Position numbers and translations under genes: made by a program. 26,977 nt of DNA from UBA1258 sp963643225. Lineage in GTDB: Bacteria > Bacillota > Clostridia > Lachnospirales > Lachnospiraceae. The notes under the pieces were generated by a model that saw nothing but the letters and a program-made list of their open reading frames with translations, did not search any database and had not been told where the DNA came from. Shown in pieces: positions 12,707 through 20,697 of this stretch. The stretch is from positions 1-26,977 of the forward strand of contig CAVIIX010000026.1 in the NCBI GenBank assembly GCA_963643225.1. Reading direction: 5' to 3'. Position 1 is the stretch's first letter; each line of letters starts with the position of its first letter.

Positions 12707-15278
12707 ATAGGTCGGTTTTAAGCTTTTCACAGTAGTCAGAAAGGGGCATTGGCTTGGCGTAGTAGTAGCCCTGGATGACATCGCAGCCTTTGTTGGTTAA
12801 GAAGTCTGCCTGTTCCTTTGTTTCAACGCCCTCGGCAACGGTCTTTAATTCAAGGGCCTTTGCCATGTCTACCACGTGGGAAATGATTTCATTTCCACGT
12901 TCTATGTTGGTGCCGCCTCTTAAGAAGCCCATATCAAGCTTTAATACATCAAGTGGAATATCCTTTAAGGAGTTAAGGGATGAATAACCGGAGCCAAAAT
13001 CGTCCATTGCTATATCAAAGCCTATGCTCTTTAAATGACAGATTCTTTCTGTAAGCTTTAGCTGGTCCTTCATGTAGGCGCTTTCTGTTATTTCAAAATA
13101 CAAATTCTTCTTATCAATAGGATAGATCTTTGAAAATTTTTCTATTACATCTATAATTTCATCGGTTTCAAGACTGACTCTTGAAATGTTTACGGAAATA
13201 GGCACCATGGGTGTCTTTTCTTTTTCCCATTTCTGCACCAGCTTGAAGGCTTCTTCCCATACATATTTATCTAGATCTTTAATAAAGCCGTTCTTTTCAA
13301 ATACAGGAATAAACAAGCCTGGAGAAACAATCTTACCGTCAGGCTTTACCCATCTGCATAAAGCTTCGGCTCCCACAATCTTACCTGTATTGTGGTTATA
13401 CTGGGGCTGTAAATAAAGCACAAATTCGTCATTATCCATTGCGTCACGCATTTTAAGGGTAATATCCGTTTCGTTCTGCATTTCGGCACGCATTTCATCG
13501 GTAAATTCAGTATAGGTATTTTTTGTCCTGTTTTTAACCGTGTCTGCTGCGTAGGTACATAAATTAGATACATCCTCAAGACGTAATTTGTGATCGTTAA
13601 AAATATAAAAGCCGTATCGTATGGTAACAGGGAAATAAACGCCTAAGCGACGTACGTTTACTACTTCATATTGTCTGAAGCATTCATTGTTTTTTTGTGT
13701 GTTTTCAAAGAATATTGCAAAAGTACCGCCACTGAATCTGCCGCAGGTGCCCTTAAAATCTTCTGCCATTTCAGAGATTCTCCTTGCAATATAGCAAAGC
13801 ACCTTGTCACCCATATCGATACCGTATAGATCGTTAACATTTTTAAGCTTGTTAACGTTACCTACGTATACTACATATTCCTTATCCGGATTTTTATCAA
13901 GAATTTCTCTTGCCAAAACTCTGAAGCCCTTCTGATTAGGAATACCCGTCATACGGTCTATACGTGCGCTAAACTGTAAATCATCGTTCATAAAGTGCAC
14001 GCAGTCCTGAATACGGGCATAGCCGTTTGCAACCGCAACTGCAAGCTCACGGCAGGATTTATAACCACAGGACTGACAGTTAACTGTCTGCTTTGATTTA
14101 GTGTCCTTATGCATGGATTTAAAGATTTCGTCTATGGCATCCTCAGGCACCACGTAGGGCTGCTTAAAATTATCGTGAAATTCACACTTGAAATCTTCAA
14201 AATCAAGGTCCTTATATTTTTCTTTCTGAGCTTCGTAATATTTTTCCGGATTATCGTAATTTTCAAGCTCCTTAAAGGCCTCGTTACGAATTTTCCTGTA
14301 CTCCTCCATTATGCCTACAGCCTCAACGTCACGTCTTCTCACGCCGCTTCCCATTAAGCAGCCTTCCTTACAGGCAGATATTGAAAGCATTAAAGGATGC
14401 GCCACTGTATTGGAAAGTGCAATTGCGTTAAGCATCTTGGTAGTAGATTCATCAATACCTGAAAAGTGAGTAAACACTTCCCCCTTGTCAAAGTATAAAG
14501 AAACCGCGTCTATAAAGCCGTGCATATAGGGCACGATATTGCCAATACCTGTGCAGCGTAAATCTGCCTCCGCAGACTCTGCACTTAAATTTTCCTTTCG
14601 AATGAATTTTGCAAGAGAAGAAAAAGTAAAGCTGTATTCAATTTCCTCCTTTGTGTCTGCATTTTTTATCTCCTGAGCTACCGTTACGCAGGAATTTAAA
14701 TAGGCAAGCTTTGAATCATCCTTTAAATATTTATGCACATAAATAGCCGTACTTACACAGGGTGACTGTACCGGAATAAGTAATGGCAGAAAATTCGGAT
14801 GTAGCTTTTCAACATAGCTTACAACAGCCGCGCAGGTATTTGAAATAAACTGCTTGGACTGATGTCTTTTATCAATGTGTTCCTTTAAATATTTTACGTG
14901 GTTAAAAATGGAAATTTCTGCGCCGTACGCTACATCATAAAATTTGTATACGCCGAGTTTTTTTAATACACCTAAGATTTCTCCGGCCCTTTCACCGTAA
15001 TCTGCGTAGAAGGAAGGGTCGATTAAAATAGAAATCCTTTCACCGTTTTTAAGATCTTCTAAAAAGATTTCAAAATCATCTCTGTAATCCCTTGCTTTGT
15101 GTATGCAGGCATCAATACAAAGACCGCAGTTAATGCATTTTCTGGATACAGCAACTTTGGTTTTTCCATTGTCTGCAACCGACACGTTGGCTCCAAGAGA
15201 AGGGCACACGCTTATGCATTTATTACAGCCCACACACTTTGAATTGGTATGAACAATTCCTTCGTTAAAACGGCCCAT
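12705..15278 (-). CDS. Ferredoxin / [FeFe]-hydrogenase-like / FeS / GGDEF / EAL fusion protein
   Basis: An 857-residue soluble signalling protein. Two 4Fe-4S ferredoxin sites (Cys15/18/21/25 and 48/51/54/58) lead into an [FeFe]-hydrogenase-like domain (about 80-320). The four H-cluster cysteine ligands appear kept: Cys149 in NTCAAVVSYVEKLHP, Cys174 in QSPC, Cys303 and Cys307 in SACKEGC. The first Cys of TSCCP (proton relay) and the L2 lysine are missing. A four-Cys FeS module follows (Cys401/404/409/426). The GGDEF domain (about 437-595) is degenerate (SGGTF 516-520), so not a cyclase. The EAL domain (about 605-850) keeps Glu638, Asn697, Glu729/732, Asp759/760, Lys780, Glu816 and Gln823, so c-di-GMP hydrolysis is likely. 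Sensory hydrogenases with PAS plus kinase or phosphatase outputs are known; EAL as output is what I infer here. It lies 16 nt after the FIST gene. Confidence 0.9.
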   Translation of the reverse strand: MGRFNEGIVHTNSKCVGCNKCISVCPSLGANVSVADNGKTKVAVSRKCINCGLCIDACIHKARDYRDDFEIFLEDLKNGERISILIDPSFYADYGERAGEILGVLKKLGVYKFYDVAYGAEISIFNHVKYLKEHIDKRHQSKQFISNTCAAVVSYVEKLHPNFLPLLIPVQSPCVSTAIYVHKYLKDDSKLAYLNSCVTVAQEIKNADTKEEIEYSFTFSSLAKFIRKENLSAESAEADLRCTGIGNIVPYMHGFIDAVSLYFDKGEVFTHFSGIDESTTKMLNAIALSNTVAHPLMLSISACKEGCLMGSGVRRRDVEAVGIMEEYRKIRNEAFKELENYDNPEKYYEAQKEKYKDLDFEDFKCEFHDNFKQPYVVPEDAIDEIFKSMHKDTKSKQTVNCQSCGYKSCRELAVAVANGYARIQDCVHFMNDDLQFSARIDRMTGIPNQKGFRVLAREILDKNPDKEYVVYVGNVNKLKNVNDLYGIDMGDKVLCYIARRISEMAEDFKGTCGRFSGGTFAIFFENTQKNNECFRQYEVVNVRRLGVYFPVTIRYGFYIFNDHKLRLEDVSNLCTYAADTVKNRTKNTYTEFTDEMRAEMQNETDITLKMRDAMDNDEFVLYLQPQYNHNTGKIVGAEALCRWVKPDGKIVSPGLFIPVFEKNGFIKDLDKYVWEEAFKLVQKWEKEKTPMVPISVNISRVSLETDEIIDVIEKFSKIYPIDKKNLYFEITESAYMKDQLKLTERICHLKSIGFDIAMDDFGSGYSSLNSLKDIPLDVLKLDMGFLRGGTNIERGNEIISHVVDMAKALELKTVAEGVETKEQADFLTNKGCDVIQGYYYAKPMPLSDYCEKLKTDL

Positions 15279-15294
15279 TTTACTCCACCTTTAT

Positions 15295-16407
15295 TTATTC
15301 AAAAACTGCCATGACCATGGTCATGTTAAAGTGCTCAAAGTTAATCTGTTCTCCAAAGCCCGACATCCCCACAAAATTTCCGTATTCCATTGTAAGCTTA
15401 TCATTGAAATTTTTAATTTTTCTGGTTTTCTCAAAATACCTCGTTCTGGCATAGCAGTTTACCACCACCGTCATGGAGGGCGACTCTATTTCATAACGGA
15501 TGTCAGCAGCGGTTCTGTTGGCCACTTTATCCGCATCATCTGCCTCCAAAAGAACAAGTTTTGACCTGTTATATATTCTTGAATAATAGGAAATGCTTCC
15601 GTCGTCTCCAAGCTTATCAGGTTCTGCTATGTAAATTTCATCTCCCGATAATCTTCCTACCGGATGAAGCCACAATTCATCTGCAAGTTTTTTTCTTTCT
15701 ACCTGTAATAATGAGCTCATAACGTCAGCCGCAGGCCTGTTGTTGTATTCATAAACCACTCTTTCGTCACAGTCCACGTCCGTGGCGGTAAAATAGTGAT
15801 TCATAGGCTTAAAAAGATTTTCCTTATAGCATAAAATCCTTCCGTTAAGGTTTTTAATAAGCACAAATACAGAGGCTTCATCATAAACCGTTCCATTTAC
15901 TGAAACATAGGTCTTCTTTGAAATCAAAGGAGCACCTGCTGTTCCCCCCACTACGTTAATGTGCTTATGCTCAAGCACACTTCTGTAGGTATCCTGCACC
16001 AGTTCCTCGCACTTACCATAGGCCGTTGAAAATTCGATACATACGGTATTGTCTAAATCCGAAAGCTCGCTTAAAGCCCGCTCTACTTCCGAAGCATAAC
16101 GCATGGGATAATGGGTGATTTCTAACAAGGTGCCTGCCGCACATTCGATTCCATCATAAACGCACAAAGCACAGACTCCGCCTACAGAATACCCTTTATT
16201 TGAAAAGGCGGTATAGGTAGAGACTCCTACAATTACAGCTTTTTTGAAAGCCTTATGAAATTTGGTGGTAAAAAAATCAAATCCCTCATCCGGGGCAGCA
16301 AAAATGATAAGCTTTGGGATTCCCATTTCGTTAATCTGATCGCATAAATCATCAAAAGCCGCAAACTTATCCGTTATTTCACTATACGCTACACAGTTCT
16401 TAATCAT
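15295..16407 (-). CDS. FIST-domain sensor protein
   Basis: A 370-residue protein with FIST_N (about 25-215: PKLIIFAAPDEG, then VIVGVSTYTAFSNKGY, then INVVGGTAGAPL) and FIST_C (about 225-360: VVYEYNNRPAADV, LHPVGRLSGDEIYIAEP, ending EQINFEHFNMTMVMAVFE). FIST domains are intracellular ligand-sensing modules, proposed to bind small molecules such as amino acids, and are often fused or linked to signal output proteins. Here it has no output domain of its own. It sits 16 nt upstream of the hydrogenase-like EAL gene, which suggests that it feeds that protein. AATGAGGC lies near the ATG as a ribosome site. The upstream gap (16408-16635) contains its promoter, not clearly identifiable, and repeat R2. 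Confidence 0.88.
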   Translation of the reverse strand: MIKNCVAYSEITDKFAAFDDLCDQINEMGIPKLIIFAAPDEGFDFFTTKFHKAFKKAVIVGVSTYTAFSNKGYSVGGVCALCVYDGIECAAGTLLEITHYPMRYASEVERALSELSDLDNTVCIEFSTAYGKCEELVQDTYRSVLEHKHINVVGGTAGAPLISKKTYVSVNGTVYDEASVFVLIKNLNGRILCYKENLFKPMNHYFTATDVDCDERVVYEYNNRPAADVMSSLLQVERKKLADELWLHPVGRLSGDEIYIAEPDKLGDDGSISYYSRIYNRSKLVLLEADDADKVANRTAADIRYEIESPSMTVVVNCYARTRYFEKTRKIKNFNDKLTMEYGNFVGMSGFGEQINFEHFNMTMVMAVFE

Positions 16408-16484
16408 ACTTAAGCCTCATTTTAATTAGTCTATCAAAATAATCTTATCAGAATATTAAATTCACCCTTAAGCATCCATTATTG

Positions 16485-16629
16485 ATTAGTCAATGATATT
16501 CGCAATTCGCTTCGCTACGGCTCTACTAAAAGCGGCACTACGTGCCTTACGAGGTACTGGGCTTGTAACCCAGCACCTCGCGGAGAGCACCCACTGCCTA
16601 AAGGCAGTGGGTTTTCTTGAGCTTTTATT
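16485..16629 (+). repeat. Repeat R2: full copy of dispersed family R
   Basis: About 145 bp, beginning ATTAGTCAATGATATTCGC and ending GAGCTTTTATT. Inner hairpins: GGCAC-TAC-GTGCC (16534-16546); CGAGGTACTGGG / CCCAGCACCTCG (16550-16561, 16569-16580, one mismatch); ACCCACTGCC-TAAA-GGCAGTGGGT (16589-16612) followed by TTTTCTTG. It ends 7 nt before the metH stop codon. It lies on the plus strand while both neighbours (FIST and metH) are on the minus strand. Confidence 0.9.
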
Positions 16630-16635
16630 AAACTG

Positions 16636-18990
16636 TTATGAAAATACTTCTTTTGCAATATCAGCTGACTGCTTTGCATCCTTTGAATAAAAATCTGCGC
16701 CGATCTGAAGTGCATATTCAGGTGTTAAAACAGCTCCTCCCACCATTACCTTACAGTCAAGATTGGCTTTACGTAATTTAAGGATAGTCTCTTCCATTGC
16801 ACCCACAGTAGTTGTCATTAAAGCGGAAAGCCCCACAAGCTTAATATTTTTCTCTTTCACCGTTTCCACTATTATTTCAGGGTCTACGTCCTTTCCTAAA
16901 TCAATTACCGTAAAGCCGTAGTTTTCAAGAATTGTCTTGACTATATTTTTACCGATATCGTGCACGTCTCCCTTTACGGTGGCAAGCACAATTTCGCCCT
17001 TTGAAATAGAATTTTGATTGTTTCTAGCTAAAAATTCTTTAATAACCTTAAAGCCTGCCTCAGCGGCATTTGCAGAAGATAAAAGCTGTGGAATGAAAAG
17101 CTTCCCCCTTTCAAATTCCTCTCCTACCTTATCAAGAGCAGGAATTAATTCTTTATTTACTATTTCAAGAGGCTCTTGCTTTAATAAAAGCTCACTTACC
17201 TTAGAGGCGGTCAAATCCCCAAGCCCCTTCATAATGTATTCTAAAATGCTGCCTTCTGATTTTTGAGCTGATGAAGGTGCTGTTTCTTTTGCAGCCTCTG
17301 CATATTTATTGACGTAATCCGTTGCCTTTTCATCAATTGAAGCAAGCACTCTGTAGGCATCCACCGCTCCCATCATAGCCGCATTGTTAGGATTAATAAT
17401 AGGAAGATTTAAGCCTGATTCCATTGCAAGAGTCAGGAAGGAGGTATTAATGAATTCACGCTTTGGAAGACCGAAGGATATATTGGATACCCCAAGCACA
17501 GTGTTTACGTTAAACATAGTCTTAATGCTTTTAATAGCAATTAACGTTTCTCTTGCTTCCTTTTGCTGAACACTTGCGGTTAAGGTCAGTGCATCAATGT
17601 AAATGTCTTTGTTTGAAATGCCGTATTCGTGGCACTTTTTTATAATGTAATCAGCAATTTTAACACGGTTTTTGGCTAAAGAGGGGATACCCTCCGCATT
17701 CATGGTAAGGCCGATGACTGCTGCCCCGTATTTTTTTGCAATAGGTAAAATCCTATCAAGCACCTCATCTTCACCGTTAACGGAATTAATCAAAGCCTTA
17801 CCGTTATAGATTCTAAGAGCTGCTTCTATTACTTCTGGATTTGAGGAGTCAAGCTGTAAGGGCACAGGCACCACTGCCTGTAATTCCTTTACCACTTCCA
17901 CCATCATTTCCTTTTCATCAATGCCCGGAAGCCCAACATTTACATCCAGAATCTCCGCCCCTGCATAAACCTGCTCGATTGCCTGGTTTTTAATATAGTC
18001 TAAGTCATGCTTAATGAGTGCTTCCTTAAATAATTTCTTGCCTGTAGGATTTATTCTTTCGCCCACCACATGGACGTTTTTAACATTCACAACGTTTCTG
18101 TTGCTGCATAAATAGGAATTTGTGCTTTTAGGTGTCTGTTTCGGCTTATAGCCCTTTGCTGCCTCTGCCAAAGCCCTTATAAATTCAGGATTTGTGCCGC
18201 AGCACCCGCCTGCCATTGATACGCCCAGCTCTAAAAAGGGAAGCATAGCCTTTGCAAAATCTGAAGGAGTCATTGAATAGGCTCCGGTTTCAGGGTCCGG
18301 AAGGCCTGCGTTTGGCTTTACTATGATTGGTAAATTTGAAACCTCACGGATTTTTTTGACTATATCCAGTAATTCCTCAGGGCCCAAAGAACAGTTTACG
18401 CCGATTGCATCTACCCCTATGGCTTCAAGGGTAACCGCCATGGCTTCAACTGAAGTGCCAGTAAAGGTGCGGCCATTTGCTTCAAATGTCATTGTGACAA
18501 ATATTGGAAGATGTGTATTTTCTTTTGCCGCAAGCACCCCTGCCTTTACTTCAAGTAAATCTGTCTGGGTTTCGAATACTAAAGCGTCAGCTCCGGCTTC
18601 TTTGCCTGCCGTCACCATTTCCTTGTATATATTATAGGCATCCTCAAATTTTAATCTGCCGAAGGGCTCAAGCATGTCGCCGATTGTGCCCATTGAAAGC
18701 CCCACGTAGGCGTCAAAGTCTCTAGCCACGTCTTTTGCATTTTTAACGGAGGCCTTTATGATTTTTGAAACAGAATATTTACTGTCCTTTAATTTATAGC
18801 CGTTTGCGCCAAAAGAACAGGTGTAAATCAAATTTGCACCTGCCTTAAGATAAGATAAATGAACCTCTTTAATTATCTCAGGATTCGTAATATTTAATTC
18901 CTCCGGCACCTTGCCCATAGGAGCCTTTTTCTTTACAAGCTCCGTACCCATTGCGCCGTCTAAAATAAGGATTTTGTCAAAAAAATTCAT
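16636..18990 (-). CDS. metH: Cobalamin-dependent methionine synthase, short form
   Basis: A 784-residue enzyme that transfers methyl from methyltetrahydrofolate to homocysteine via cobalamin. Homocysteine domain 1-285 with zinc ligands Cys200 (GVNCSLGP) and Cys263/264 (GGCCGTNPEF). Pterin domain about 300-560 (ERINPTGKK 311-319, LDVNVGLPGIDE, NISFGLP). Cobalamin cap and B12 domain about 585-784, with DVHDIG (675-680) giving the cobalt-binding His677. The AdoMet-binding reactivation domain of E. coli MetH is absent, as is common in clostridia, which need a separate activator; none is seen here. It lies 11 nt after metF, which supplies its methyl donor. Confidence 0.96.
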   Translation of the reverse strand: MNFFDKILILDGAMGTELVKKKAPMGKVPEELNITNPEIIKEVHLSYLKAGANLIYTCSFGANGYKLKDSKYSVSKIIKASVKNAKDVARDFDAYVGLSMGTIGDMLEPFGRLKFEDAYNIYKEMVTAGKEAGADALVFETQTDLLEVKAGVLAAKENTHLPIFVTMTFEANGRTFTGTSVEAMAVTLEAIGVDAIGVNCSLGPEELLDIVKKIREVSNLPIIVKPNAGLPDPETGAYSMTPSDFAKAMLPFLELGVSMAGGCCGTNPEFIRALAEAAKGYKPKQTPKSTNSYLCSNRNVVNVKNVHVVGERINPTGKKLFKEALIKHDLDYIKNQAIEQVYAGAEILDVNVGLPGIDEKEMMVEVVKELQAVVPVPLQLDSSNPEVIEAALRIYNGKALINSVNGEDEVLDRILPIAKKYGAAVIGLTMNAEGIPSLAKNRVKIADYIIKKCHEYGISNKDIYIDALTLTASVQQKEARETLIAIKSIKTMFNVNTVLGVSNISFGLPKREFINTSFLTLAMESGLNLPIINPNNAAMMGAVDAYRVLASIDEKATDYVNKYAEAAKETAPSSAQKSEGSILEYIMKGLGDLTASKVSELLLKQEPLEIVNKELIPALDKVGEEFERGKLFIPQLLSSANAAEAGFKVIKEFLARNNQNSISKGEIVLATVKGDVHDIGKNIVKTILENYGFTVIDLGKDVDPEIIVETVKEKNIKLVGLSALMTTTVGAMEETILKLRKANLDCKVMVGGAVLTPEYALQIGADFYSKDAKQSADIAKEVFS

Positions 18991-19001
18991 GATGTCTCCG
19001 A

Positions 19002-19886
19002 TTATAATTTATTTACGCTCTTAAATAAGCTCTCCGTTGCCTGAGTGATATAGGTTGCGGTTTCAACGTTATTCATGGTGTATACGTGTACTCCCCTTGC
19101 ATCATTTGCCACTAAATCCGTTATCTGGTCTACTGCATAGGAAAGACCTGCCTGATTTAAGGCCTCACTTGAATCCGCATATTTACTGATTAAGCGGGCA
19201 AATTTTGAAGGTATGGAAGCTCCGCACATTGCAACCGTTCTCTCTACCTGGGATTTTTTAACTATAGGCATGATGCCTGCCGCGATAGGCACGTTGATTC
19301 CTGCCTTTTCCACCTTTTCTCTGAAAGCATAGAAGATTTCGTTATCAAAGAATAACTGAGTCGTAAGGTGAGTCACACCTGCGTCTACCTTTTTCTTTAA
19401 ATTTTCAATGTCTTCATCTAAAGAAGCTGCATCCACATGGCATTCAGGATAGCATGCACCCGCTACGTTAAAATAAGGATCGAAAGCCTTTATGAATTTT
19501 GCAAGGTCAGAAGCATGTGGAAATGCCATAATGGGCGCACCCTCCGAAGGCATGTCGCCGCGAAGTGCCAAAATATTCTGAACACCTATTTCCTTAAGCA
19601 TTTTAAGTGTATCCTCTATGTCTTTAACGCTAGAGCCCACACAGGTTAAATGGCTTACAGGCTCGATGCCGTATTCCTTTTTAATTAAAGAAGCAATTTC
19701 CGCGGTTTTGTTTTTCTGAACTTCCGAGCCCCCTGCTCCATAGGTGACGGAAATATAGTCAATGGGAAGGCCTCTTAAGCCGTATAGAGTATTGTAAACG
19801 GTCTCAATGGAGCCTGCCTTTTTAGGTGGAAACACTTCCATTGAATAAACCGATTTTTTGTTTTTGTAAAGCTCTGATATGTTCAT
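19002..19886 (-). CDS. metF: Methylenetetrahydrofolate reductase
   Basis: A 294-residue TIM-barrel flavoenzyme that reduces 5,10-methylene-THF to 5-methyl-THF for MetH. YSMEVFPPK (14-22) holds the catalytic Glu17. VSHLTCVG, ILALRGDMP and TTQLFFDNEIF (folate and FAD sites) are intact. AGGGAGAAGGA lies before the ATG. It is coupled in order with metH (11 nt apart) and follows yigZ by 47 nt. No SAM riboswitch or T box lies upstream within that gap. Confidence 0.95.
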   Translation of the reverse strand: MNISELYKNKKSVYSMEVFPPKKAGSIETVYNTLYGLRGLPIDYISVTYGAGGSEVQKNKTAEIASLIKKEYGIEPVSHLTCVGSSVKDIEDTLKMLKEIGVQNILALRGDMPSEGAPIMAFPHASDLAKFIKAFDPYFNVAGACYPECHVDAASLDEDIENLKKKVDAGVTHLTTQLFFDNEIFYAFREKVEKAGINVPIAAGIMPIVKKSQVERTVAMCGASIPSKFARLISKYADSSEALNQAGLSYAVDQITDLVANDARGVHVYTMNNVETATYITQATESLFKSVNKL

Positions 19887-19933
19887 ATCCTTCTCCCTTA
19901 TATTTAATTTTCTCTACGATAGTTTATTTTAAA

Positions 19934-20563
19934 TTAAGTGTCAATGTAAAAGGCTTCGGAAATCTTTGAAATTACTGCACTTCCGTTAGAAATTGAAGTT
20001 ATTTTTTCTTTTGCGGATTCGTATCCTTCAAAAGAAAGTCTAATAAAAAGCACCACCTTGTCTGAATACACTGTATCTTTAATCGAAATGTTTTCTTTTT
20101 CCAAAAAACGCCTGATTTTATCGGCATTTCCGTAATCCGATTCAATGCTTGCCTCAATGCCGTAACGCATAATGCCGGTTTTTGAAGCCTCTAATCCAAG
20201 CTTTACAGCCTCCGCATACATTCTTGCCAAAGGGCCTGCCCCTAAAAGAGTTCCGCCAAAATAACGAGTCACCACCACGCACACGTTTCTTACCCCCGAT
20301 TCCTTAAGTACGTTAAACATGGGAAGGCCGGCGGTTTGAGAGGGTTCGCCGTCATCTGAATATTTTACCTTATCTGCAGCCCTACCGATTATATAGGCAT
20401 AGCAGTTGTGTCTTGCATCGTAATAGGTTTTCTTTATATCCTGAATAAAGCTCTGAGCCTCCTCTTCGGTTGTAACTGGAGTTAAATTGGCGATAAATCT
20501 GGATTTTTTAAGTTCTGTCTCGGCGCATCCGCCTTCAATTAATATTTTATAGGGTTCATTCAT
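19934..20563 (-). CDS. YigZ/IMPACT family protein
   Basis: A 209-residue protein with the UPF0029 N-terminal IMPACT domain: SRFIANLTPV (21-30), KYSDDGEPSQTAGLPM and VVVTRYFGGTLLGAGPLARMY. A C-terminal ferredoxin-fold domain (about 135-205) follows. The eukaryotic relative IMPACT binds Gcn1; bacterial YigZ has no settled function. The ATG at 20563 has no Shine-Dalgarno, and the promoter -10 lies only 6 nt upstream, so it may be a leaderless mRNA. It is first in a probable yigZ-metF-metH transcript and is divergent from the PBP gene. Confidence 0.9.
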   Translation of the reverse strand: MNEPYKILIEGGCAETELKKSRFIANLTPVTTEEEAQSFIQDIKKTYYDARHNCYAYIIGRAADKVKYSDDGEPSQTAGLPMFNVLKESGVRNVCVVVTRYFGGTLLGAGPLARMYAEAVKLGLEASKTGIMRYGIEASIESDYGNADKIRRFLEKENISIKDTVYSDKVVLFIRLSFEGYESAKEKITSISNGSAVISKISEAFYIDT

Positions 20564-20569
20564 AAGGAT

Positions 20570-20599
20570 ATTATACTTCTTTTATGGAAATTTTGTGAA
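20570..20599 (-). promoter_or_regulatory. Promoter of yigZ (possible leaderless start)
   Basis: Minus-strand TTCACA (20594-20599), 18-nt spacer, TATAAT (20570-20575). The expected start about 7 nt downstream coincides with the ATG at 20563. Confidence 0.55.
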
Positions 20600-20615
20600 G
20601 ATTTCTTTAAGCGAC

Positions 20616-20644
20616 TTCTATTTTTAAGTTTAGTTTGGTATAAT
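20616..20644 (+). promoter_or_regulatory. Promoter of the class A PBP gene
   Basis: TATAAT (20639-20644) has an extended TGg directly before it; the -35 is weak (TTCTAT at 20616 with 17-nt spacing). It gives a leader of about 47 nt with GGAGG (20686-20690) 7 nt before the ATG. Confidence 0.65.
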
Positions 20645-20697
20645 GCATTAGTTAGTAATTTTGTGCGCTTTTACACGCAATACGCGGAGGAAAATAT

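Noticed and set aside
16485..16629. Family R as a conserved structured RNA gene
   Set aside because: Only the first and last stems hold in all full copies; the long middle stem of R2 is not base-paired in R3 and R4, so a repeat is the safer call.
19887..19933. Search for a SAM riboswitch or T box before metF
   Set aside because: The gap is only 47 nt and holds no such motif; the one upstream of yigZ is also too short.
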